Source: an uncultured Clostridia bacterium
Lineage (GTDB): Bacteria; Bacillota; Clostridia; Christensenellales; CAG-917
Reading direction: 5' to 3'
Length of the DNA stretch: 64,000 nucleotides
Assembly: GCA_944363035.1 (NCBI GenBank)
Contig: CALVTS010000005.1
Coordinates: 1-64,000 of the forward strand
The notes under the pieces were generated by a model that made no database searches, was not told the DNA's origin, and saw nothing but the letters and a program-made list of their open reading frames with translations. Shown piece after piece: positions 16,661-25,107 of this stretch. Made by a program: the position numbers and the translations under genes. Numbering within the stretch: the first letter of the stretch is position 1; every line of letters begins with the position of its first letter.

Positions 16661-17575
16661 ATGTACGTTCTGCATCTGAGCGGAGACACGGTGAAGATCC
16701 TCGAGGGCGCCTGCACGAGGCGCAAACTCGTGATCAACAGCCTCTATTCCGTCGCCATGCCCTGCGACTATCTCGACGCGCCCGACGACAAGGGCTACGA
16801 GAAGATAGAGGCGGTGGTGACCAACGGTCTGCGCGACCTCGGCGAGGAGTTCAAAAACAAGAAAATAAGGGTGGTGCTGGACAACATCAACATCCCCTTC
16901 AAGGAGATGGTGGTGCCCACTCTCGACCGCAAGAAGACCATCGCCCTCGTCAAGAACGAGATCTTCAGCGACGAGAAGCTTGCGGACAGCAACACGGTGG
17001 ACTATCTCGAGCTGGAGAAAAAGGTGGACGGGCAGAAGCAGACCCGCATCATGGTGACATATGTGGACAACGTCATCCTGCAGGACATCCAGAAGCTGTG
17101 CAAAAACCTGATGTTCAAGCTCGTCTCCATCGACGTGGGGCAGAACTGCACCGCCAAGCACCTGCACTACATCGCGCCCTCGCTCCCCGAGAGCTACGTA
17201 TTTGCGGAGCTGCGCGACACGGTGGTCACGGTGAGCCTGGTCATCGGCGGCGCGTTCAGATATTGCATCTCCAAGAGCGTGGTGCTGCTTGACGCGATGC
17301 GGTTCAAGAGCGAGCGCACTTATTTTGTCAACGACATCGGCAACGTGCTGCGCAGCGCCATCGAGATCTTCCGCAAGGAATATCCCGACTTCGAGTGCAA
17401 GAACGTCATCATCGCAGCCTCGCCCGAGAAATTCGAGCTGTTGCGCAAGCCCGTGCAGGAGAAGCTCGGCGTCGCGGTGGACGCGCTCACGGTGCCCGAC
17501 AACGTGGACAGCATCGCGCCCGAGGATTACAGCGAATTTTTCTGCACCATCGGCGGGCTGATCAGGGAGGACTGA
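16661..17575 (+). CDS. pilM: type IV pilus assembly protein PilM
   Basis: 304 residues, actin-like PilM fold, weakly conserved. Starts with the MYVLHLSGDTVKILEG strand pair typical of PilM proteins in Clostridia. PilM sits in the cytoplasm and binds the short N-terminal tail of PilN (INLL motif, present in the next gene). Spaced 16 bases from pilC; AGGAGG precedes the ATG. Only 2 bases separate its stop from the pilN start. Confidence 0.82.
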   Translation: MYVLHLSGDTVKILEGACTRRKLVINSLYSVAMPCDYLDAPDDKGYEKIEAVVTNGLRDLGEEFKNKKIRVVLDNINIPFKEMVVPTLDRKKTIALVKNEIFSDEKLADSNTVDYLELEKKVDGQKQTRIMVTYVDNVILQDIQKLCKNLMFKLVSIDVGQNCTAKHLHYIAPSLPESYVFAELRDTVVTVSLVIGGAFRYCISKSVVLLDAMRFKSERTYFVNDIGNVLRSAIEIFRKEYPDFECKNVIIAASPEKFELLRKPVQEKLGVAVDALTVPDNVDSIAPEDYSEFFCTIGGLIRED

Positions 17576-17577
17576 CC

Positions 17578-18300
17578 ATGAGAAAAGACATAAACCTGCT
17601 TTACAGTCTCACCCAATCCACCAAGAAGAAAAACTCATCCAACATGATGGTGCTCCTTCTTGTGGTGGTGGTCGCGATAGTCGCCCTGATGATCTTCCTC
17701 TTCGTCAATGCGAAGATGGAAGTGAGCGACAATCAGGGCATTCTGGACGACCTCGAGGCGAGCCTCTCGCAGACGGGGCAGCTCTCCGCCCTGCAAAACA
17801 AGTATAACCAGCTCAAATCGGCTTACGAGAGCGACATCGCGGAGGTGATCGCGGAGGTGTCGCCCGGTCAGTACGCGGCGGTGGGGGCGAAGATGAGCAG
17901 CAAGCTCATCGACATCCTCATGCCCGTGGACGACGAGGCGGTGCACCCGGACTATGACGCGGACGACGTCAACGACAACGTCTTCGATGTGGACATCACG
18001 TCCGTGAGCATCTCGGGGACGACGATCACTTTGAACTGCGAGGTGACGAGTTACATCGCGGCGTGGGACTATGCGGACTATCTTGCGGGCAATCTCATCC
18101 TCGACCGTCCCGGTCTCGACGCACTCATCGAGGCGAACGCGCTCATCTTCAGCGGGGTGGAGGACAACTATCCCGGTCTTCCTCCCAAGCCCGAGCCCGC
18201 GGAGGACGAGGAGGGCAACATTGTTGAGGAGCCGTTCGGCTTCACGCTGCGCTTCGGCATCGACTGGGCGGCGCTTGCGGACGCGGAGGTGGCGCAATGA
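17578..18300 (+). CDS. pilN: type IV pilus alignment protein PilN
   Basis: 240 residues. Carries the PilM-binding DINLLYSL tail at residues 4-11, one membrane helix (about 23-45) and an extracytoplasmic coiled-coil then ferredoxin-like region. The ATG at 17578 was chosen because it gives this short cytoplasmic tail and follows the pilM stop. The last bases overlap pilO (ATGA). PilN and PilO pair to link PilM to the membrane platform. Confidence 0.85.
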   Translation: MRKDINLLYSLTQSTKKKNSSNMMVLLLVVVVAIVALMIFLFVNAKMEVSDNQGILDDLEASLSQTGQLSALQNKYNQLKSAYESDIAEVIAEVSPGQYAAVGAKMSSKLIDILMPVDDEAVHPDYDADDVNDNVFDVDITSVSISGTTITLNCEVTSYIAAWDYADYLAGNLILDRPGLDALIEANALIFSGVEDNYPGLPPKPEPAEDEEGNIVEEPFGFTLRFGIDWAALADAEVAQ

Positions 18301-19304
18301 ACCTTAACTTCACTTTCACGACAAGAGACAAGATCCTTCTGCTGGTGCTTGCGGTCATCCTGTTCGTGGGCATGATGTACCTCTACGGCGTGATGCCCGC
18401 AAACGAAGAGGTGGAGGATCTCGAAGGGCAGATCTCCGCCAAACAGCAGGAACTCGCGCAGCTCCAGGCGCAGATCGCGGGCATCAACATCGCGGGCATC
18501 GACGCCGAGTATGACAAGCTGCTGGACTACTACTATACGGCGGACAGGGGAGAGCTTGCCGAGAACATCGGCATCATCGCCATCAACCGTATGATCATCG
18601 CCGTCCTGGACGAGCACAACATCTCGGGCTACAGCACCACGGGGTGGAGGATCACCGAGGAGAGACTGACGGGCAGCTACGGCGACTACACCGGGGACTA
18701 TTACATCGCGTCGGCGACCTGTCCCGTGCCGTACACCGCGGCGCCCGAGGACCTCTACGCCCTCATCGACTACGTGAACGAGGACCCCTTCCTCATCATG
18801 ACCGACCTCAGCATAAACTATGTGGAGGAGACTCCCGAGACGGAGGAACCGACGGAGCCCGGCACGGATACGGAGCCGACGGATCCCGACACCGGCACGG
18901 ATCCCGTGGAGCCCGTCATCAAGGCGGAGGGCAGCTTCAACCTCATCTACTATATGCGCGTCCCGAAAGGGGCGGCGACCGTGCCCGCGTTGCTCGGCAC
19001 CGTGACGGGGCTTACGGCGGAGGGGGCGACCCTCACCTTCGACTCCGTTGCGAACGCGACGGGATATGAGTTCTACACCGTGACGGAGACGGAGGGCGGC
19101 AAGACCTACTCCCTCATCGAAAATTACACCGTGAACGCGACCGCGGGGGAGACGGTGAGCGTGACCTTCACATCCGCATGGCTGACCGCGGGCGAGCACA
19201 CCATCGCGGTGCGCGCCGTCGGCGACAAGATGGCGGGGTGGTTCAAGTCCGCGCCGCTCGAGACGGACGGGAACGCGATGACGGCGGTCATCACCGTTGC
19301 GTGA
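18297..19304 (+). CDS. pilO: PilO-like protein with added C-terminal Fn3-like domain
   Basis: 335 residues, well above the ~200 of ordinary PilO. Residues 1-180 are PilO-like: short tail, membrane helix (about 13-33), coiled coil (EVEDLEGQISAKQQELAQLQ) and a small globular domain. A Pro/Thr/Glu/Asp linker (~180-205, repeats of TEPTD type) then leads to a ~110-residue domain with fibronectin-III character (LLGTVTGLTAEGATLTFDSV, GYEFYTV, AGEHTIAVRAVG). This addition lies outside the membrane. Translationally coupled to pilN. Confidence 0.8.
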   Translation: MNLNFTFTTRDKILLLVLAVILFVGMMYLYGVMPANEEVEDLEGQISAKQQELAQLQAQIAGINIAGIDAEYDKLLDYYYTADRGELAENIGIIAINRMIIAVLDEHNISGYSTTGWRITEERLTGSYGDYTGDYYIASATCPVPYTAAPEDLYALIDYVNEDPFLIMTDLSINYVEETPETEEPTEPGTDTEPTDPDTGTDPVEPVIKAEGSFNLIYYMRVPKGAATVPALLGTVTGLTAEGATLTFDSVANATGYEFYTVTETEGGKTYSLIENYTVNATAGETVSVTFTSAWLTAGEHTIAVRAVGDKMAGWFKSAPLETDGNAMTAVITVA

Positions 19305-19370
19305 AACGACAAAACGGCGGTTCATGGTGCGGAAACGGCACGCTGAACCGCGCATTATGACGGTTTCGGC

Positions 19371-19434
19371 TGTGCAAATGCACCGAAAAGGATCGCTCTG
19401 AGACAGGGTCGCATCATCCCGATCCGGCAAAAAA
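19371..19434 (+). repeat. diverged copy of the inverted-repeat element end
   Basis: The sequence from TTTCGGCTGTGCAAATGCACCGAAAAG to CCGGCA matches, with scattered changes, the right end of the element at 47045-47323. It lies in the 152-bp gap before the giant pilin gene. Confidence 0.5.
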
Positions 19435-19456
19435 AGCAAGGAGGCAAAAGGAAGAC

Positions 19457-22400
19457 ATGAGGCTCAGGCACTTTGCGGCGAGAAAGCGCAAGAGGGGCGC
19501 GTCCCTCGTGATGGTGCTCGTCTCCATGACCATACTCACGATCATGGGGACGCTGTTCACCACCATTGCCATGCGCTCTTATCAATATTCCTACTCCCGC
19601 ATGTGCCGTCAGCAGGCTTATTACACCGCGACATCCAGCATAGAGAGCCTCTATGCCAAGATAAAGACCAACGGGGGTGTGCTCAATGACATCACCGCGG
19701 CGCTCAATGATGCTTATAAGGATCTGAGCGGGGCGGCGCTCGGCATCGACGTCACCACCATCCGAGTGAAGATCGGCTCCACCCACGGCGACCCCGTCAC
19801 GGAGGAGAGGGCCGTCGTCGGCAGCGACTTCTTCTACACCTACCTCGGCGAGTGCGACCTTTGGGCGAGGTACAACAACGCGAAGCGCACGGAGATAAGC
19901 CTCGAGGCGGAGGCGACCTACAACGGCTATTCGGAGACGGCGCGCGCCATCATCGCCAAGACCAATGCCGCCGCGTCGGAGCTCAAGAAGATCTTCGACA
20001 ACACCTTCTGTCTGCAGTCTCCCATCTCCACCATAGTGGCGGAGACCACTCACGGCGACATCTACGTCTCCCAACCCATCGCGGACACGGACAGCGCCGC
20101 CGTGCAGAATTTGGGTTCCACATACATCACCGCCTACAACACGGTATTCGCCGCATTGAGTAGTGCAAACGGCACCTACAACGGTCACAGCGGCACCCCG
20201 GGGCAGTATCTGCGCGACACCAACGGCAACATCATCACGGACGAGAACACCAATGAGGGCAAGTATAACCAGGTCCTGAAATCAGGCGTCTACGGCCATG
20301 CGCAGGCGAGCACATCCAACGCTTCCCTCGTCGGGCACACCAAGCCACTCGACATGGACAATTCCCTTTTGACGGCGTCGTTCATCAATCAGCCGACAGT
20401 AGAGCAGTTGTGGTACAACGATTGGGCGGAGCTTTACATGTTCTCGGCGGTTGACAGCGGCACGGCGGTGAACGGAGACCTCTATTCCAACTCCAAGATC
20501 CTCATAGGGCTGTCGGACAGAAACCTCAGTTCACGAGCATATCTGCGCAGGTGGGACAACACCATCAAGCGTAGTGTTTTTGCACAGCAAAAAGAGGGTG
20601 CATGGTTTGAGGGGCTCGTTGATGACGGTCAGCTTGACAACTATTTGCAAGACATCAGGTTCAACAACATTGATTTGAGAGATGACTTTGAGCACGGGTT
20701 CGGCGAAGAAATGGATGTTTTCTTTGATCACCATACCGCTAACGATGTCGTGCTGGAGTATTCACTCTCAACATTCCGCCTCAACGGTGACATGTATCTG
20801 TGGGAAGACGCTCGCATAGAGAACTTCGACAGCTACAACACGGCAAACAGCAGCGAGAACGACATCTATGCGAAGAAAGACCTTTACATTGACGGGCTCT
20901 ATATCACCGGATGGAACGGCGCGCTTATGGAAACAACAAATACCGTTTCCATTGGCGGCGATGTAGTGGTGCAAGGCAATGCCCAGATCATGAATGCCAC
21001 CATTTACGGCGATGTCTATTGCTACGGCGACGAACTGACCATTGTCAGCAGCAAAATCCACGGCAATGTTTATTTCGACGGCGATAATTTCACTTCCGAC
21101 GACATGGAACTTGGCGGCGAAGATCATCCGCGAGATGGCAACCTTGTCATCAACTATACAGGCGAGAACTTGAACGTGACAAGTTATAACAATGTGAGCT
21201 TCACTTCGACCTCGGATGTTGGCGGGAGCGGTTCGTTAAATAGATGGGGCGCGACGCTCACCAACAGTAAGATCTACGGTACGCTGTGGTCCAATGTAAA
21301 TACACATATAATGGCTTCAAAATGGAATGAAGGAAGCAGTTCGATCCCGGATATTTATAACGACATATATGTGACGGGATATTTATTCATAGATCTTGTG
21401 CAGCCTTATTCATCATTAAATAGTCTTTCGGATAGTTACGGGAACACGCCTATACGCCAAGATGGCTTCGGGAGCGGCTATCACGCTCACTGGGCGGATT
21501 ATGATCCGCGAGATACTGAAGTTTCCGAGGGCGTCGCGGCATGGAACTGCTTCGAATCATACAAAAAAGATAGCGTAATATATGCGGACAGGTTCCAGTT
21601 CAGGACAAATCAAGGTGATCCTCCGCTGTGGAGCACAAGTATCGACATAAGCTATTTGGGCAAATTGATCGTTGGTGACGGAGGCTTATATATTGACGGG
21701 AATGAGTGGTATAAAAGAGATGGGAACGACCCGACAACAGGTTGGAGCTGGAGTGAATGGCGGCGAGACTCAATATGTATCGTTGAACTCATAACTGCGT
21801 CTGATTCGCCGCAGCTATGGGAGACGAGGATCGGCAACACTGAATATATTAAAGGCAATACTCCGGAGCGGGATAATCAACTCGCAGGTCATGTGGCGAG
21901 CGGTTATTCATCGTTGTCGGCGGCACTCGAACATCAGAAGACGGACGCTTTGAGCGATTTTTCACACAGTAATGCCGTTGAATATGAGACCGTAGCTTTT
22001 GACGATAACGCCGTCTGGGATGACAAGCTCATCAATATCCGCACCTGGTCGGCGCCGAAGCACAGCAATGACCCCGGCGCGAGCGCCAGCGTGAACTATG
22101 TGGGCGGCGAGACGGGCATCGAATACACGGACGCGAGCGACGTCAAAGTCTATCTTGACTATCTCTCCAAAAACCCCGCCGCAGGCAGCGTGACGGGCAC
22201 TCAGGGCGCCGGCGACTATACCCTCACCATCAAACAGAGCGTGTGTTTCAGCGACAGGGTGGACTGGTCCGCATTTGACAAGATCGTCATCGACACATCG
22301 AAGGGCAATGTCTACATCCGCTTCATGGACGGCGTGGTGCTGGGCAAGGCGGACGCGGAGAATTACGACGACGGCGCGGAGGTCGTGCTCACGGGCGGCA

Positions 22401-22924
22401 GCATGGTCTTCTGGTATCTGTACGAAAGCGACTCCTACGATTTTAACAGACCGACATTGCATGTCAACCCCTACACCCGTCTCGGGCTGGTCTCGGCGGA
22501 GACGGGCTCCGGCTACGGCTATGACGGGCTGTACATCATCTCCAATGACGACTCCCTCATCACGATGGGGCAGAACGCGGTGCTCAACGGCTTTGTCTAC
22601 ACCCCGTACGGGCATGCTTTCATTGCTCCGCCCGATACGCAAGGCAGCTTTACCGCGCTCAACGGCTGTATGGCGATAGAGAGTCTCATTATGCTTTCTA
22701 CGGCTGACGAACAGCAGAAATCATTTCTTGAAACAATTGGGATCACGATCCCGAATTTCGGCACATCGGCAATAACCGATGCAGTCATAAATCAATATAA
22801 AAACATAGTTTTTAACTATGTTCAGCCGCCGCTCATTGTCGACTTCAATTTCAGCTACGGCAACAATGAGGGCGAAGTCAGCGACTTCGGTCAGGTGGTC
22901 TGGGAGTTTTTGGGGTACTATTGA
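19457..22924 (+). CDS. giant PilX/GspK-type pilin with very large surface domain
   Basis: 1155 residues. AAGGAGG precedes the ATG. The N-terminus (RKRGASLVMVLVSMTIL) is a class III signal: cleavage would follow Gly, and the mature residue 5 is Met instead of the usual Glu. Minor pilins without Glu5 (GspK type) sit at the fibre tip. After a PilX-like helix (to ~70), the protein carries more than 1000 residues rich in Asp, Gly, Asn and Tyr, with beta-solenoid or bactofilin-like runs near 500-580 (repeated GNAxI, GDVYCYG, GNVYFDG). Bases ~20560-22010 are visibly poorer in G+C than both ends, suggesting a swapped middle domain. Likely a tip adhesin, by inference. Confidence 0.78.
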   Translation: MRLRHFAARKRKRGASLVMVLVSMTILTIMGTLFTTIAMRSYQYSYSRMCRQQAYYTATSSIESLYAKIKTNGGVLNDITAALNDAYKDLSGAALGIDVTTIRVKIGSTHGDPVTEERAVVGSDFFYTYLGECDLWARYNNAKRTEISLEAEATYNGYSETARAIIAKTNAAASELKKIFDNTFCLQSPISTIVAETTHGDIYVSQPIADTDSAAVQNLGSTYITAYNTVFAALSSANGTYNGHSGTPGQYLRDTNGNIITDENTNEGKYNQVLKSGVYGHAQASTSNASLVGHTKPLDMDNSLLTASFINQPTVEQLWYNDWAELYMFSAVDSGTAVNGDLYSNSKILIGLSDRNLSSRAYLRRWDNTIKRSVFAQQKEGAWFEGLVDDGQLDNYLQDIRFNNIDLRDDFEHGFGEEMDVFFDHHTANDVVLEYSLSTFRLNGDMYLWEDARIENFDSYNTANSSENDIYAKKDLYIDGLYITGWNGALMETTNTVSIGGDVVVQGNAQIMNATIYGDVYCYGDELTIVSSKIHGNVYFDGDNFTSDDMELGGEDHPRDGNLVINYTGENLNVTSYNNVSFTSTSDVGGSGSLNRWGATLTNSKIYGTLWSNVNTHIMASKWNEGSSSIPDIYNDIYVTGYLFIDLVQPYSSLNSLSDSYGNTPIRQDGFGSGYHAHWADYDPRDTEVSEGVAAWNCFESYKKDSVIYADRFQFRTNQGDPPLWSTSIDISYLGKLIVGDGGLYIDGNEWYKRDGNDPTTGWSWSEWRRDSICIVELITASDSPQLWETRIGNTEYIKGNTPERDNQLAGHVASGYSSLSAALEHQKTDALSDFSHSNAVEYETVAFDDNAVWDDKLINIRTWSAPKHSNDPGASASVNYVGGETGIEYTDASDVKVYLDYLSKNPAAGSVTGTQGAGDYTLTIKQSVCFSDRVDWSAFDKIVIDTSKGNVYIRFMDGVVLGKADAENYDDGAEVVLTGGSMVFWYLYESDSYDFNRPTLHVNPYTRLGLVSAETGSGYGYDGLYIISNDDSLITMGQNAVLNGFVYTPYGHAFIAPPDTQGSFTALNGCMAIESLIMLSTADEQQKSFLETIGITIPNFGTSAITDAVINQYKNIVFNYVQPPLIVDFNFSYGNNEGEVSDFGQVVWEFLGYY

Positions 22925-23325
22925 TGCTCGGACGGATGAGGCGAAAGAGCGCCCGGAGAGGGTTCACATTGGTGGAAGCCATCGTCAGCATCGCGGTGTT
23001 TGCCATTGCCGCGGTGATGTTCGCCATGATCCTTTTCACCGCCACCAATATGGTGAACATGTCCCTTGTCTACGACTCCGACCGTGTCGCTCTCATGCGT
23101 TTCATCGAGACGGGCGTTGCGGCGGACGGCACATACGGCAGCATAACCGTGACCGCGCACAACCACGAGAACGGCAACGAGGAGCAGTTCGTCATCGACC
23201 TTAATAAGGGCAGCCTTACTTATAATGTCGAGGGCGAGTATGTGGAATACAAGACCGAGGGTGGCAGGCGCTATGTCATCTTCCTTGCGGCTGAGGACAA
23301 GGACGAGAACGGGGGAGGCGCGTGA
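22924..23325 (+). CDS. minor type IV prepilin (PilV/ComGD-like)
   Basis: 133 residues. The ATG at 22924 overlaps the previous stop by one base. Class III signal RRGFTLVEAIVSIAVFAI with Gly at -1 and Glu5 present, followed by a short C-terminal beta domain. Minor pilins prime assembly together with the GspK-type subunit. Overlaps the next gene. Confidence 0.82.
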   Translation: MLGRMRRKSARRGFTLVEAIVSIAVFAIAAVMFAMILFTATNMVNMSLVYDSDRVALMRFIETGVAADGTYGSITVTAHNHENGNEEQFVIDLNKGSLTYNVEGEYVEYKTEGGRRYVIFLAAEDKDENGGGA

Positions 23326-24131
23326 TGCTGTGGCGCAGGTTCAGACGGCATAAGCGCGCGTTCACGCTCGTTGAACTGCTTGTGGCGATGGTCATCATGA
23401 GCATCCTCGCCATTTCGGTGTTCCTCATCTCCTCGGCGGCGTCGAGGACGTTCATCCGCGGGGAGGAGACCATCGCGGCGGACGACGTCAAGGACATCGT
23501 GATGGAGTATATCGGCATCACCCTCCGCAGCGCGAAAAAGGTGTATCTGAGCAACGATCCCACCCTCGTGGGCGCCTCGGGCACGCCGCTCATCGCGGAG
23601 TGCAACATGCTCTTTGCAGGCAACGTCATCCCCGATGCGGACGGCAAGCCCGTGGGGGTAAGCGACGAATACCCGAGGGGCAGGATATACCCCCTCGGCA
23701 AACACAACGTCACCGTGAACGGCATCGCGCGCACCGAGACCGTCATCGGCGGCTATGTCTACCACATGGGCAGCAATGTGGATGGCGTGCTTTGTTGGGG
23801 CGCCCCCGCCCCTCTCTTCGGCGGCACTACGCTCGAGCCCGCGACGGGCGTCTATGGCGAATATCTCGTGGGCGGCTTGACATTCTCGCCAATCGTGCGT
23901 GAGGTGGGCAAGGAGAGCGGCAACAGCTACGCCGTCACGGTCAATTTCACGGTGTTCCGCGCGCGTGACGTTGCGGCGGACGGCGAGAGCTATACGGCGA
24001 CTTTGGCGAGCGATGTCGTCACCTTCCTCAACCTCGAGCAGCGCAACAGCCCCATCAAGGTGGGCGCGGAGAGCGCGGACGGCGTTCTCAACGCGTCCGG
24101 CGGCACTTATAGCTACATCTTCTATTCGTGA
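23325..24131 (+). CDS. minor type IV prepilin (PilW-like)
   Basis: About 268 residues from the ATG at 23325; a GTG one codon earlier is possible. The class III signal is HKRAFTLVELLVAMVIM, with Ala at -1 instead of Gly, which prepilin peptidases tolerate less well but do accept in some cases. Glu5 is present. The C-terminal ~230 residues form the globular head. Ten bases before pilD. Confidence 0.82.
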   Translation: MLWRRFRRHKRAFTLVELLVAMVIMSILAISVFLISSAASRTFIRGEETIAADDVKDIVMEYIGITLRSAKKVYLSNDPTLVGASGTPLIAECNMLFAGNVIPDADGKPVGVSDEYPRGRIYPLGKHNVTVNGIARTETVIGGYVYHMGSNVDGVLCWGAPAPLFGGTTLEPATGVYGEYLVGGLTFSPIVREVGKESGNSYAVTVNFTVFRARDVAADGESYTATLASDVVTFLNLEQRNSPIKVGAESADGVLNASGGTYSYIFYS

Positions 24132-24140
24132 GGGACGGGG

Positions 24141-25001
24141 ATGGCGGCGCTTGACATCACACTCTATGTCCTCAGCGCGCTCGCGGGGCTCTGCATCGGC
24201 AGCTTCCTCAACGTGTGCATCTATCGCCTCCCGCGCGGCAAGTTCTTCTCAAAGGCGCGCTCATTTTGCCCCAAATGCGGCGAGGCGATCAAGGCGTACG
24301 ACAACATACCCCTGTTGAGTTATGTCATCCTGCGCGGCAAATGCCGAAGCTGCGGGGAGAGGATCTCCCCCCGCTATCCGCTCGTCGAGGCGATGACCTG
24401 CGCGCTCTTTGTGGGCAACTACGCGATGTTCGGCATGCACGGTCTCACCCTCGTGTGGGACGTCGCGGCGTGCGCGCTCATCACCGCCTCCTTCATCGAC
24501 CTCGACACGATGGAGATCCCGGACTCCGCCGTCCTCGTGCTACTGGCGCTGGGGCTCGTCACATTCGCGCCCTTCGGCGGCGTGAGCTATGTGGACAAAC
24601 TCATCGGATGCGCGTGCGTGAGCGTGCCGATGTTCCTCCTCGCCATGTTCGGCGGCATGGGTCTCGGCGACGTCAAGCTCTATTTCGTCCTGGGTCTCCT
24701 GCTCGGGTGGCAGAAGGTGCTCATCGTGTTCGTCGTGTCGGTGGTGCTTGGCGCCGCGGTGTCCGTCATCGTCACGGCGGTGAAGAAGAGGAGGGGAGAG
24801 GAGGAGTTCGACCTTTCGGAGGAGGAATACAGGCGCCTGCCGCGAGGAGCGGTGTGCGCGGAGGGCGAGACGCCGCTTCCTCCGAAGAAGATGCGCTTCC
24901 ACGTCGTGCCATTCGGACCCTTCATCACGCTCGCGACAGTTGTAGCGATATTCGGCGGTGATGCGCTTGTCGCTTTTTATGCGGGTTTACTCGGCATATG
25001 A
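24141..25001 (+). CDS. pilD: prepilin peptidase / N-methyltransferase PilD
   Basis: 286 residues, a polytopic membrane aspartate protease. The N-terminal cytoplasmic zinc site is CPKCG...CRSCGERI with GSFLNVCIYRLPRG before it, and the two catalytic Asp lie in FIDLDTMEIPD and GGMGLGDVKLY. Cleaves the class III signals of the pilins on both sides and methylates the new N-terminus. A charged ~45-residue insert (KKRRGEEEFDLSEEEYRR) precedes the last helix. Confidence 0.94.
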   Translation: MAALDITLYVLSALAGLCIGSFLNVCIYRLPRGKFFSKARSFCPKCGEAIKAYDNIPLLSYVILRGKCRSCGERISPRYPLVEAMTCALFVGNYAMFGMHGLTLVWDVAACALITASFIDLDTMEIPDSAVLVLLALGLVTFAPFGGVSYVDKLIGCACVSVPMFLLAMFGGMGLGDVKLYFVLGLLLGWQKVLIVFVVSVVLGAAVSVIVTAVKKRRGEEEFDLSEEEYRRLPRGAVCAEGETPLPPKKMRFHVVPFGPFITLATVVAIFGGDALVAFYAGLLGI

Positions 25002-25057
25002 TGACACGAAAACCTCAAAAAAACCGCTTAAAAAGACGCTTTTGAGGAAAACCTGTA

Positions 25058-25086
25058 TTGACACGGAATGTAAATCATAGTAAAAT
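25058..25086 (+). promoter_or_regulatory. sigma-A promoter of pilB
   Basis: Perfect TTGACA (25058-25063), 17 bases, TAAAAT (25081-25086), within the 106-bp gap after pilD. This makes pilB separately expressed from the structural operon. Confidence 0.78.
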
Positions 25087-25107
25087 CATTGTAGGGGAGG
25101 TAATCGC

